DNA of 7,498 bases, taken from NCBI GenBank assembly GCA_030627025.1, contig DAOUSX010000043.1:1-7498 (forward strand), read 5' to 3'. The notes under the pieces were generated by a model. That model ran no database searches. It saw nothing but the letters and a program-made list of their open reading frames with translations, and was not told where the DNA came from. Position 1 is the first letter of the stretch. Every line of letters begins with the position of its first letter. The translations under genes and the position numbers were made by a program. Origin of the DNA: Dehalococcoidia bacterium. GTDB lineage: Bacteria; Chloroflexota; Dehalococcoidia; GIF9; AB-539-J10. Positions 1 through 5,325 of the stretch are shown piece after piece.

Positions 1-266
1 AGGTTAGCATCCTTCCCCACGCTATAATTCGGACGTCTGGTGCTGCCAAAAGCAACTAAGAATGCGCGACTTAAGTTCAAATCCCTCGCCCTAGAAAAGA
101 ACTCCGTATCCTTTGGATTGGAGCCTGGCCAACCACCTTCAATGAAATCAATGCCCAGCTCATCCACCTTCTGGGCAATCTTCAGCTTGTCCTCAACCGA
201 AAAGGAAATCCTTTCCTGCTGAGCGCCATCTCTTAAAGTAGTGTCATAAAGCTGCACTATCGGCAT
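1..266 (-). CDS. cimA: (R)-citramalate synthase, N-terminal part (runs off window)
   Basis: This is the first 88 codons of a HMGL/DRE-TIM-type acyltransferase. The protein condenses acetyl-CoA with pyruvate to give citramalate, the first step of the threonine-independent route to isoleucine. Seen directly: the start [17 protein letters not shown] holds the family's DTTLRDG metal/substrate motif at residues 8-14. EGGWPGSNP at about 41-49 and VAFGSTRRP at about 70-78 are typical of the citramalate synthase subfamily and differ from LeuA. The ATG at 264-266 follows a GGAGG five bases upstream (272-276). The start overlaps the end of leuB by 10 bp, which suggests translational coupling in one operon. 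The C-terminal regulatory domain lies outside the window, so feedback control cannot be judged. A LeuA assignment is less likely because of the WPGSNP signature. Confidence 0.93.
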   Translation of the reverse strand, partial: MPIVQLYDTTLRDGAQQERISFSVEDKLKIAQKVDELGIDFIEGGWPGSNPKDTEFFSRARDLNLSRAFLVAFGSTRRPNYSVGKDAN

Positions 267-1348
267 TCTATCCTCCGGGCAATTAAATCGCCCATCTCCT
301 TCGTCCCTGTCTTGAGCTTACCTTCCTCCATTATATCGTAGGTGCGATAGCCTTCTTCAAGCACAGCAAGCACAGCATTTTCCACCATCTGAGCTTCATC
401 TTCCAATTCAAAGGAGTAGCGAAGCATCATTGCCACGCTTAGAATGGTGGCGATGGGATTAGCCATGTTTTTCCCTGCCCGGCGTGGGGCGCTGCCATGT
501 ATTGGCTCATACATGCCAAAAGTTCTGCCCTTGGGAATTCCCGCCAGACTGGCTGAAGGCAGCATCCCCATAGAGCCAGCAAGCATTGAAGCCTCATCGG
601 TGAGTATATCGCCAAACATGTTTTCCATGACCATGACATCCAGGTCAGCGGGACGCTGGATCAGCCGCATGGCACAAGCATCAACCAACATATGATCCAG
701 TTCAACATCAGGGTATTCAGTAGAAAGTTCTACGGCGATTTGCCGCCATAATCGAGACGACTCCAGAATATTAGCTTTATCCACCGAGATCAGTCTCCTG
801 GAGCGGCTACGTGCCAGCTCAAAGCCAACCCTCAATATCCGCTCAATCTCTCCTTCAGAATAAAGTAAAGTATCAACAGCTTGTCTTCCCCCATCATCTT
901 GCCATCGTTTCTTGGGTTGACCGAAGTAAAGCCCACCAGTGAGTTCCCTCACTATCACCAGGTCAACATCCTGGATCACCTCGGGCTTTAATGTTGTGGA
1001 ATTTATCAACATAGGGAAAACCTTCACTGGACGGAGATTGGCAAATAGTCCCAGTCCTTTCCTCAGCGCCAGAAGCCCGTCCTCAGGATGGACTTTAGCC
1101 AGCGGATTGTCCCATTTCGGTCCACCAACGGCACCAAGTAATACTGCATCGCATTGCTTACACATCTTCAGTGTTTCTTCGCTCAAGGCCGTGCCAGAAG
1201 TGTCTATAGCGATGCCACCAACTGAACCGGCATGAAGGTGGAACTTATGCCCGAATTTCCCACCGACAGCCTGTAGCACCTTAACTGCCTGAGCAACAAC
1301 CTCAGGACCAACACCGTCTCCCGGTAAAACAGCGATATCAAATTCCAT
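257..1348 (-). CDS. leuB: 3-isopropylmalate dehydrogenase
   Basis: Cytoplasmic NAD-dependent oxidative decarboxylase of leucine synthesis; it turns 3-isopropylmalate into 2-ketoisocaproate. In organisms with CimA the same enzyme can act on methylmalate for isoleucine. The 363-residue length is normal. Visible landmarks are [11 protein letters not shown] (7-17), the substrate arginines in [13 protein letters not shown] (R96, R106) and R134 of [11 protein letters not shown] with the catalytic tyrosine Y141. Others are K191 in [11 protein letters not shown], the metal-binding aspartates D223, D247 and D251 around [13 protein letters not shown], and the NAD loop [15 protein letters not shown] (284-298). 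All key residues are present. The ATG at 1346-1348 has an AAGG-type ribosome site about 9 bases upstream. It sits 86 bp after leuD, with a REP-like hairpin between, and overlaps the cimA start. Confidence 0.97.
   Translation of the reverse strand: MEFDIAVLPGDGVGPEVVAQAVKVLQAVGGKFGHKFHLHAGSVGGIAIDTSGTALSEETLKMCKQCDAVLLGAVGGPKWDNPLAKVHPEDGLLALRKGLGLFANLRPVKVFPMLINSTTLKPEVIQDVDLVIVRELTGGLYFGQPKKRWQDDGGRQAVDTLLYSEGEIERILRVGFELARSRSRRLISVDKANILESSRLWRQIAVELSTEYPDVELDHMLVDACAMRLIQRPADLDVMVMENMFGDILTDEASMLAGSMGMLPSASLAGIPKGRTFGMYEPIHGSAPRRAGKNMANPIATILSVAMMLRYSFELEDEAQMVENAVLAVLEEGYRTYDIMEEGKLKTGTKEMGDLIARRIECR
272..276 (-). promoter_or_regulatory. ribosome binding site of cimA
   Basis: GGAGG lies five bases before the cimA ATG and within the last codons of leuB. 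It fixes the cimA start at 266 and supports coupled translation. Confidence 0.8.
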
Positions 1349-1395
1349 GTTACTTACCTTCGTACCTTATAGCGTCCCCCTTAATATCTTGTAAA

Positions 1396-1434
1396 ATTCC
1401 TCTCCCTTCACGGGAGAGGCTAGGGGAGGGTGAA
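1396..1434. repeat. REP-like hairpin element between leuD and leuB
   Basis: On the plus strand CCTCTCCC (1399-1406), loop TTCAC, and GGGAGAGG (1412-1419) form a perfect 8-bp stem. It is followed by TAGGGGAGGGTG, a second G-rich block that could compete for the same C-rich arm. This layout resembles the dispersed CTCTCCC...GGGAGAGGG repeats seen in many bacterial genomes. It directly abuts the leuD stop. There is no long T run on the minus-strand exit side, so a strong intrinsic terminator is unlikely. A role in transcript stability or attenuation between leuD and leuB is possible. Confidence 0.65.
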
Positions 1435-1947
1435 TTATACACGATTTCTCCTCAACTTGCTTCTGGTGTATTCTACCAGTCCCCCGGCGGTGATGATTCC
1501 CATCATAAATTCAGGATAGGGCCTGGCGACAAATGTCCTGTTTTTGGAAATATTTGTAATTTCACCGCGGGACAAATCAACCTCCAGTGTATCACCGGCC
1601 TCGGTTCCACTCACCGCTTCAGGGCACTCCAGAAGAGGCAAGCCAATATTTATGGCATTGCGAAAAAAGATGCGAGCGAAACTCTGGGCAATGACACAGG
1701 ATATGCCACAAGCCTTTATAGCCAGAGGAGCATGCTCACGTGAGGAACCACAGCCAAAGTTTGTAGAGGCAACAATAATATCTCCAGGTTCGGCCCTGGC
1801 AACAAACCGAGAGTCAATGTCCTCCATACAATGCTTTGCCAGCTCCTTCGGCTCAGAAATGTTAAGATACCGCGCCGGGATAATGACATCGGTATTTACA
1901 TCAGCGCCAAACTTATGAACTTTACCCTTTAGCTTCATGTTACCCAT
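1435..1947 (-). CDS. leuD: 3-isopropylmalate dehydratase small subunit
   Basis: Small (swivel-domain) subunit of isopropylmalate isomerase, which interconverts 2- and 3-isopropylmalate and needs the LeuC iron-sulfur subunit. Seen: [19 protein letters not shown] (10-28), the typical opening of the short bacterial/archaeal LeuD type. Also seen are [16 protein letters not shown] (63-78), the conserved substrate-contact loop, and [19 protein letters not shown] (89-107). Length is 170 residues from the first ATG; M4 ([11 protein letters not shown]) matches the family start better and may be the real one. Neither ATG has a convincing Shine-Dalgarno, so translation may be coupled to the isochorismatase gene that ends 11 bp upstream. 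leuC, normally immediately upstream, is absent from the window. The stop directly abuts the REP-like repeat, and the KLRRNRV tail looks like a slightly extended end. Confidence 0.96.
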   Translation of the reverse strand: MGNMKLKGKVHKFGADVNTDVIIPARYLNISEPKELAKHCMEDIDSRFVARAEPGDIIVASTNFGCGSSREHAPLAIKACGISCVIAQSFARIFFRNAINIGLPLLECPEAVSGTEAGDTLEVDLSRGEITNISKNRTFVARPYPEFMMGIITAGGLVEYTRSKLRRNRV

Positions 1948-1958
1948 GGGTGATTCGA

Positions 1959-2519
1959 CTACTTTACTATCTTGAGAATTTCCCTGAATTGCGACCCTTT
2001 TGCCACCTTCAGCAATTCAAATAGAACGGTCTCGACGCTTGTCAAGGATACTCCTACTTCTCTTATTTTCTCAAGGCCAATCAATTTGTTCTCCTTTGTC
2101 CTTGAGGAAACGGCATCAACAACAACCTGAATCTCATATCCCAAATTTGCCAAATCCACAGCCGTCTGATAAATGCAGACGTGTGCCTCGATGCCTGCAA
2201 GCAGAACCTGATCTCGGTTTAGTGCCCTGAGAGCTTCCATAAAGCGCTCGTTGCCACAGCCACTGAAGCTAAGCTTGCTTATCGGCCTGATGTCGGATAG
2301 AAGATTGGCGACCTCGGGTATCGTCGGACCCAAGCCTTTGGGATTCTGCTCCGTCCAGAGAATTGGTATTCCCAGTATCTTTGACCCTTTGATGAGCTTC
2401 TGGAGGTTTTCGAAAAGCACTTCTTTATTGTACATGGCATGAGCTAGTCCATCCTGAACATCAACGACTATCAGGACGGTGTTATCTCGCTTAAGCACGC
2501 TATGCTTCTTCTTTTTCAT
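1959..2519 (-). CDS. isochorismatase-family cysteine hydrolase
   Basis: A 186-residue alpha/beta hydrolase of the isochorismatase/nicotinamidase (YcaC, ISOC1/2-like) superfamily. The family triad is visible: D20 in [11 protein letters not shown]82 in PISKLSFSG, and nucleophile C115 in [12 protein letters not shown], which has the cis-peptide region just before it. The domain spans about residues 13-170. The substrate cannot be read from sequence; family members act on amides, isochorismate or related compounds, and the ISOC-like GIEAHVC form is usually of unknown substrate. The ATG at 2519 has no Shine-Dalgarno, but TATAAT ends nine bases upstream, so the transcript may be almost leaderless. 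The gene follows an attC-like site and sits 11 bp before leuD with no attC behind it, so it may be the last cassette or the native flanking gene. Confidence 0.88.
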   Translation of the reverse strand: MKKKKHSVLKRDNTVLIVVDVQDGLAHAMYNKEVLFENLQKLIKGSKILGIPILWTEQNPKGLGPTIPEVANLLSDIRPISKLSFSGCGNERFMEALRALNRDQVLLAGIEAHVCIYQTAVDLANLGYEIQVVVDAVSSRTKENKLIGLEKIREVGVSLTSVETVLFELLKVAKGSQFREILKIVK

Positions 2520-2528
2520 AAGAGCTTA

Positions 2529-2534
2529 ATTATA
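2529..2534 (-). promoter_or_regulatory. possible -10 box for isochorismatase gene
   Basis: TATAAT on the minus strand ends nine bases before the ATG at 2519. The -35 match is poor (TTAAAC, 18-bp spacing, falling on the attC R' box). Transcription would start within a few bases of the ATG, which fits the absence of a ribosome site. Confidence 0.35.
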
Positions 2535-2552
2535 CTACTGATATACTACGCC

Positions 2553-2629
2553 GTTTAACGTGTTGCGCGTGTTTGAAGTCCTACGAAGGTATTTCGGTGA
2601 GCGTAGCAAAACGCAAATACGCTGTTAGC
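2553..2629 (-). repeat. attC-like site A (after methyltransferase gene)
   Basis: In gene orientation it opens with GGCTAAC 14 bases after the methyltransferase stop and closes with GTTAAAC, a full GTTRRRY match. Internal pairing is GCGTATTTG with CAAACACGC (8 of 9) and an inner CTACG/CGTAG stem. The next start codon is 33 bases beyond the R' box. The opening AACAGCG and closing ACGTT are shared with the other sites. Confidence 0.65.
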
Positions 2630-2643
2630 CGAAGTTGCCACCC

Positions 2644-3198
2644 TCATTGCTTAGCTTTTGGGGCAACCAGCATATCATGACCTCGACACTCTGCTACTGT
2701 GAAAAGGCGAGTACCTTCCACAATTTCCCTTGCTCTTGACATCTTCATGTGTCCGGGATCCATGAAAAGAATGCCATCCTGTTTGAGTATTCGGCGAATC
2801 TCCCGAAACAGCGCATCGCAATCTCCTATCAAGTGAAGGGTGTCAACGAGTAAAACGAGGTCGATACTTGAACTTTGAATTCCAGTATTATAGGAATCGA
2901 CCAGGACCGCCTCTATGTTTGTTAAAGACTCATGAGCCGCTTTCTTCCTTACCGTGCTAATGGCTAGTGGTTGGATATCCACAGCAAAGACTTTGCCTTC
3001 TGAGCCAACTAACCTGGCTATGGGCAGCGTGTATCGGCCTGGCCCACATCCATAATCAACCACTGCCATTCCTTCTTTTAATGGAAACTTCTCCAAACGC
3101 CGTTGTGGGTTCCAGATGAGATCTACGAACTTACAGTACCATATATAGAACCTGTAAAAAGCATCAGGCTCCTGCTTAAGTGTCTTCTTATTTGCCAT
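2644..3198 (-). CDS. class I SAM-dependent methyltransferase
   Basis: A 184-residue Rossmann-fold methyltransferase. Motif I VVDYGCGPGRYT (46-57) is followed by the acidic ribose-binding D74 in FAVDIQP, D101 in the adenine-contact region and IDLVLLVDTLHLI (112-124) as motif IV. FREIRRILKQDGILFMDPG (131-149) matches post-motif I. The C-terminal strand ending GHDMLVAPK is typical of the UbiE/Methyltransf_11 type. The N-terminal aromatic helix (FYRFYIWYCKFVDLIW, 14-29) may form a substrate lid; the substrate is unknown. I chose the ATG at 3198 because AGGAGG lies six bases upstream (3205-3210); an in-frame TTG at 3222 has no such site. It is flanked on both sides by attC-like palindromes and is one cassette. 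Confidence 0.9.
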   Translation of the reverse strand: MANKKTLKQEPDAFYRFYIWYCKFVDLIWNPQRRLEKFPLKEGMAVVDYGCGPGRYTLPIARLVGSEGKVFAVDIQPLAISTVRKKAAHESLTNIEAVLVDSYNTGIQSSSIDLVLLVDTLHLIGDCDALFREIRRILKQDGILFMDPGHMKMSRAREIVEGTRLFTVAECRGHDMLVAPKAKQ

Positions 3199-3204
3199 CA
3201 CTTG

Positions 3205-3210
3205 CCTCCT
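3205..3210 (-). promoter_or_regulatory. ribosome binding site of methyltransferase gene
   Basis: Perfect AGGAGG six bases before the ATG at 3198. It decides the start against the TTG at 3222. Confidence 0.85.
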
Positions 3211-3231
3211 ATCTTTTTCCAACTCACTATC

Positions 3232-3313
3232 GCCTAACGTTTTACGGATAAAGGAAGTCGCCGAGAGGCCAATTTGAGGAAATCCAACATTTCCCGTTCA
3301 TCCGCTGTTAGCC
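3232..3313 (-). repeat. attC-like site B (after membrane-protein gene)
   Basis: In gene orientation it runs from GGCTAAC, 12 bases after the stop, to GTTAGGC, a full GTTRRRY match. The boxes pair at 6 of 7 positions. Inside, CGGAT pairs with ATCCG, GGAAAT with ATTTCC around a 5-base loop, and GCC with GGC around GAGA. It shares an AGCGGAT-type arm, CAAATT and AAAACGTT blocks with sites D and E. The next start codon is 33 bases beyond the site. Confidence 0.7.
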
Positions 3314-3325
3314 AGAGTTGTCACT

Positions 3326-3817
3326 TCATTTTTTGAATAGCTTATGAACAACCTGTCCTCCCGGGCAGGTATCACTGTAACTGCACTTTGGGCATATAAT
3401 GGGGTAAAAGAGAATAATGTGCACTACTATAAGGCTCAGGAAAATAACGAGATAATACCAATTCAATGATAGCAGCCAATAAACAGGAAATAGCAAGGCA
3501 ATAATAACGGAAATTTCAGCTAAAGTTGCATTCATCCTGAAAAATCTTGGCTCGAAATTTCGTTTTTTATAAATCGTAGCTGAAAGAAAATTCGCAAGAT
3601 ACATGCCAAACACTGCAGGACAGTATTTGCCTCGATAAGGGCATCCAATGCAACAGCCTGCCTGGAACAAGTTGACGATGATATAGAGCAACAGAAATAT
3701 AATGGTTAAATAGATTGAAACAGTCGCCAGTAGATATGAAGCTCCTATGAAAGCTACTAAGAAAGGGATTAAGATTGCAGAATACAGAAACTTGTCTCGC
3801 TTAGACCACTGATACAT
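3326..3817 (-). CDS. small four-helix membrane protein with two cysteine clusters
   Basis: A 163-residue integral membrane protein that I do not recognise. Four hydrophobic segments lie at about 11-30, 32-52, 99-117 and 119-140. Cysteine clusters follow helix 2 (C55, C56, C59, C66 in CCIGCPYRGKYC) and helix 4 (C142, C145, C151 in CPKCSYSDTC). The positive residues at the N-terminus (SKRDK) and after helix 2 (YKKRN, RFFR) predict that both clusters face the cytoplasm, so they could form a joint metal or Fe-S site. There is no signal peptide beyond helix 1. The ATG at 3817 has a weak ribosome site. A better one (AAGG) precedes an out-of-frame ATG at 3833 that opens a 10-codon ORF overlapping this start, so coupling is possible. 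It is one unit of the cassette-like array. Confidence 0.72.
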   Translation of the reverse strand: MYQWSKRDKFLYSAILIPFLVAFIGASYLLATVSIYLTIIFLLLYIIVNLFQAGCCIGCPYRGKYCPAVFGMYLANFLSATIYKKRNFEPRFFRMNATLAEISVIIALLFPVYWLLSLNWYYLVIFLSLIVVHIILFYPIICPKCSYSDTCPGGQVVHKLFKK

Positions 3818-3876
3818 GCTTATTCTGCGTCATATTACCTTATCTTTTCATATCATCGATTTTTGAAGGCAATCTC

Positions 3877-3936
3877 GGCTAATGTCTTGCGTATTTGCAA
3901 AGCGAACTGCGAACACGCCATTATCCGACGTTATGC
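3877..3936 (-). repeat. attC-like site C (divergent, overlaps ClpP-like stop codon)
   Basis: A 60-bp palindrome. GGCTAATG (3877-3884) pairs with CATTATCC apart from one mismatch. GCGTATTTGC (3889-3898) pairs with GCGAACACGC (3909-3918) with one mismatch and one G-T pair, leaving a four-base bulge. In gene orientation the R'' box GCATAAC contains the TAA stop of the ClpP-like gene. The R' box is ATTAGCC, lacking the G of GTT. It resembles site A more closely when read in the opposite direction, ending in GTTATGC. Confidence 0.5.
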
Positions 3937-4503
3937 TTTCTGTGGTGGCTGAAATTGGATGGAAATTACCTCGCTGCCCGCTTCAAATAGCTCTGATTTT
4001 ATCTCGTGCACAAGCTTCCAGGATTTAGCCTCTTCCGGATTTAAAGTCGTTCTTTCATGCATGGCGTTTATTATATCTGCTTCGGTCTTATTCGTATTTG
4101 CTGCAAGCACCTTGGCAATGTTCTCGATATCAATCGCCAGTCCTTTCACCCTTTCTTCCAACTGCTTCTCCTCTAAACTCTGCTCTCCTCTGAACTGGGC
4201 GCTAACACCATGAAGCAAGAATCTCGCTTGAGGCACCGACAACCTTTTTGAACCGGAACAATATAAAACAATGCCTATTGAGTCAACACTGCCAAAATTG
4301 TGTGTAGTTATTTCCACAGGCAATCCCTTCAAATAATTGTATGCGCTCAAGCCATGGAAAACGGAGCCACCAGGTGAAGAGATAGCAATGATGAATTCCT
4401 TTATCCCTTGTTTCATCTTCTGCTCAACAGCGTTCATTAAGGCGTTGACGCTAACATCAATGACAGGAGCAAAAAACTTAATTACCACGGGTTTCGCAGC
4501 CAT
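3931..4503 (-). CDS. ClpP-like serine peptidase (S14 family, stand-alone type)
   Basis: A 190-residue protein with the ClpP/crotonase-like fold. ISSPGGSVFHGLSAYNYL (41-58) is the oxyanion/handle region. S75 in FGSVDSIGIVLYCSG is the expected nucleophile and H98 in ARFLLHGVSA the expected histidine. LNPEEAKSWKLVHEI, near the C-terminus, is the closing helix. In classical ClpP the catalytic Asp lies just before this helix in an RDRFLSA-type segment; here HERTTLNP has no Asp, so the triad is altered or inactive. The helix at about 106-140 (EEKQLEERVKGLAIDIENIA) is charged. ATG 4503 is chosen because AAGGAGG (4512-4518) is eight bases away; ATG 4509 and GTG 4512 are too close. No Clp ATPase partner is nearby. 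It is a single gene between two attC-like sites, and its substrate is unknown. Confidence 0.85.
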   Translation of the reverse strand: MAAKPVVIKFFAPVIDVSVNALMNAVEQKMKQGIKEFIIAISSPGGSVFHGLSAYNYLKGLPVEITTHNFGSVDSIGIVLYCSGSKRLSVPQARFLLHGVSAQFRGEQSLEEKQLEERVKGLAIDIENIAKVLAANTNKTEADIINAMHERTTLNPEEAKSWKLVHEIKSELFEAGSEVISIQFQPPQKA

Positions 4504-4511
4504 ATTCATCA

Positions 4512-4518
4512 CCTCCTT
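4512..4518 (-). promoter_or_regulatory. ribosome binding site of ClpP-like gene
   Basis: AAGGAGG eight bases before ATG 4503 and only two before ATG 4509. It favours the shorter protein starting MAAKPVV. Confidence 0.8.
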
Positions 4519-4533
4519 GAATTAAGAGCAATG

Positions 4534-4615
4534 TTACCACGTTTTCAGCATAAAAGAAGTTCGCCGATAGGCGAATTTGGGGAATCTTTGATTTCCCTTT
4601 TATCCGCTGTTATAT
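4534..4615 (-). repeat. attC-like site D (after nuclease gene)
   Basis: An 82-bp palindrome. In gene orientation it opens ATATAAC and closes GTGGTAA, a degenerate R'. Internal pairing includes a perfect TTCGCC/GGCGAA hairpin with a GATA loop, a GGGAAAT/ATTCCCC arm with one mismatch, and AGCGGATAAAAG against CTTTTATGCT with two unpaired bases, as in attC extrahelical positions. It is closely similar to sites B and E. It starts 53 bases after the stop, farther than the other sites. Confidence 0.65.
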
Positions 4616-4668
4616 GACCCGAAGGGCAAGGTTGCGAAGCAACTGCAGCGTTGGGTGAAGAGGCGTTA
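4616..4668. other. spacer with two small GAA-loop hairpins
   Basis: On the plus strand CCC-GAA-GGG (4618-4626) and GTTGC-GAA-GCAAC (4631-4643) are perfect short hairpins. ACCC (4617-4620) could instead pair with GGGT (4653-4656) around both. This stretch is absent from the other cassette junctions. It could be a leftover of a second recombination site or an independent structured element. No T run indicates a terminator. Confidence 0.4.
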
Positions 4669-5166
4669 TTATATTGAACCAAAATAAATAACTCCTGGGA
4701 TTTCATCTTTAAAATTAAAGTTAACGTGTTTTATTTCTCTTAACAAAGTGGAAATTCTTTGTAGTTGAATTCGCCAGTTTTCGTTATCATGAGTAATAGG
4801 AAAAACAACGAATAAAATAGCCTTATTGATGTAATCGGTAGATTTTAGTTTTTCAATATCATCAATTACTCCTTGTGTGTTTTTGGTTATTGGGCGAGTT
4901 TTATTTTTGACATTTTCATATTGAATATTTGTATTAACTGTCTTTAGTTCAATCGCCCAGTTTTCAAAAGTAACATCAATCCTATTTCCTTCTGGAACAA
5001 TGTCTTTAAAATATTTTGATAAGCTATCACACAATTCCACCTTTAGCCAACCTTCAAATTTAGCTCTCTCTTTTGCAAAAATAGACAGCCCTTGATTGTT
5101 TTCCAATTTTGGCTTTAATTCACCAAAGATTAATTTAGTGAGGTTTTCAAATTCCATAATTGTCAT
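4669..5166 (-). CDS. PD-(D/E)XK-like nuclease, uncharacterised
   Basis: A 165-residue protein, markedly AT-rich compared with all its neighbours, suggesting recent transfer. The core resembles a restriction-endonuclease fold. E38 and E44 lie in the helix AKFEGWLKVELCDSL, and NRIDVTFENWAIELKTVNT (61-79) gives D64 followed by E73-x-K75, the D...ExK signature. The later strand AILFVVFPI (about 115-123) and the NKTRPITKNTQGVIDDIEKL helix (about 88-107) follow. A nuclease role is inferred from the motif only; the target could be DNA in a restriction-like or defence setting. No methylase with a DNA-type motif is adjacent. The ATG at 5166 (or M4 at 5157) has no Shine-Dalgarno, but TATAAT lies 11 bases upstream. 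It is flanked by attC-like sites and is the first complete cassette. Confidence 0.7.
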   Translation of the reverse strand: MTIMEFENLTKLIFGELKPKLENNQGLSIFAKERAKFEGWLKVELCDSLSKYFKDIVPEGNRIDVTFENWAIELKTVNTNIQYENVKNKTRPITKNTQGVIDDIEKLKSTDYINKAILFVVFPITHDNENWRIQLQRISTLLREIKHVNFNFKDEIPGVIYFGSI

Positions 5167-5177
5167 TAAAATATAAG

Positions 5178-5183
5178 ATTATA
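5178..5183 (-). promoter_or_regulatory. possible -10 box for nuclease gene
   Basis: TATAAT on the minus strand ends 11 bases before the ATG at 5166. No clear -35 is visible. The spacing would give a near-leaderless mRNA, as at the isochorismatase gene. Confidence 0.3.
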
Positions 5184-5220
5184 TAAAGATTCTTTTCTTT
5201 CGCCCCGAAGCCCAATGTCA

Positions 5221-5301
5221 TTATAACGTTTTGCGGATAAAAGAAGTTCGCCGAAGGCAATTTGGGCGAAACGGAATGTAGCTTTTTACCCGTTGTTAGG
5301 C
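5221..5301 (-). repeat. attC-like site E (after GH130 gene)
   Basis: In gene orientation GCCTAAC, a full RYYYAAC match, opens the site 24 bases after the GH130 stop, and GTTATAA closes it. Inner pairing includes TTCGCC with GGC around GAA and CGGGTAAAAAG with CTTTTATCCG. Central blocks CAAATT, GGCGAACTTCTTTTAT and AAAACGTT are shared with site D. It is the upstream limit of the array within this window. Confidence 0.68.
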
Positions 5302-5325
5302 GATGTGCCCAATCAATAACAGTTC

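Larger units (their letters stand above)
2553..5301 (-). mobile_element. integron-like gene-cassette array (four complete cassettes, five attC-like sites)
   Basis: Four single-gene units read in one direction, each followed by an imperfect palindrome with R''/R'-type end boxes. The sites in gene orientation (R''...R') are: 5301-5221 (GCCTAAC...GTTATAA), 4615-4534 (ATATAAC...GTGGTAA), 3936-3877 (GCATAAC...ATTAGCC), 3313-3232 (GGCTAAC...GTTAGGC) and 2629-2553 (GGCTAAC...GTTAAAC). Units are roughly 640-690 bp, a normal cassette size. They differ in function and base composition; the nuclease unit is very AT-rich. The box opening a unit is complementary to the R'' box closing the same unit at 6 of 7 positions for the nuclease, membrane-protein and methyltransferase units. 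That fits joining in a circular cassette. No integron integrase or attI is in the window, so this is an array interior or end, or an array lacking its own integrase. A non-integron family of palindromic repeats is the main alternative. Confidence 0.68.

Noticed and set aside
444..1235. Plus-strand ORFs antisense to leuB
   Set aside because: These are shadows of the strongly conserved leuB coding frame, with no family motif.
1544..1918. 124-codon plus-strand ORF antisense to leuD
   Set aside because: Shadow of leuD; every LeuD motif is intact on the opposite strand.
2000..2442. Plus-strand ORFs antisense to the isochorismatase gene
   Set aside because: Shadow frames without a ribosome site or recognisable motif; the triad gene lies on the other strand.
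3801..3833. 10-codon ORF (MTQNKHVSVV) overlapping the membrane-protein start
   Set aside because: It has an AAGG upstream and could be a coupling leader, but it is too short and unsupported to list as a gene.
2553..5301. CRISPR array
   Set aside because: The repeats are long imperfect palindromes about 600 bp apart with genes between, not short direct repeats with uniform spacers.
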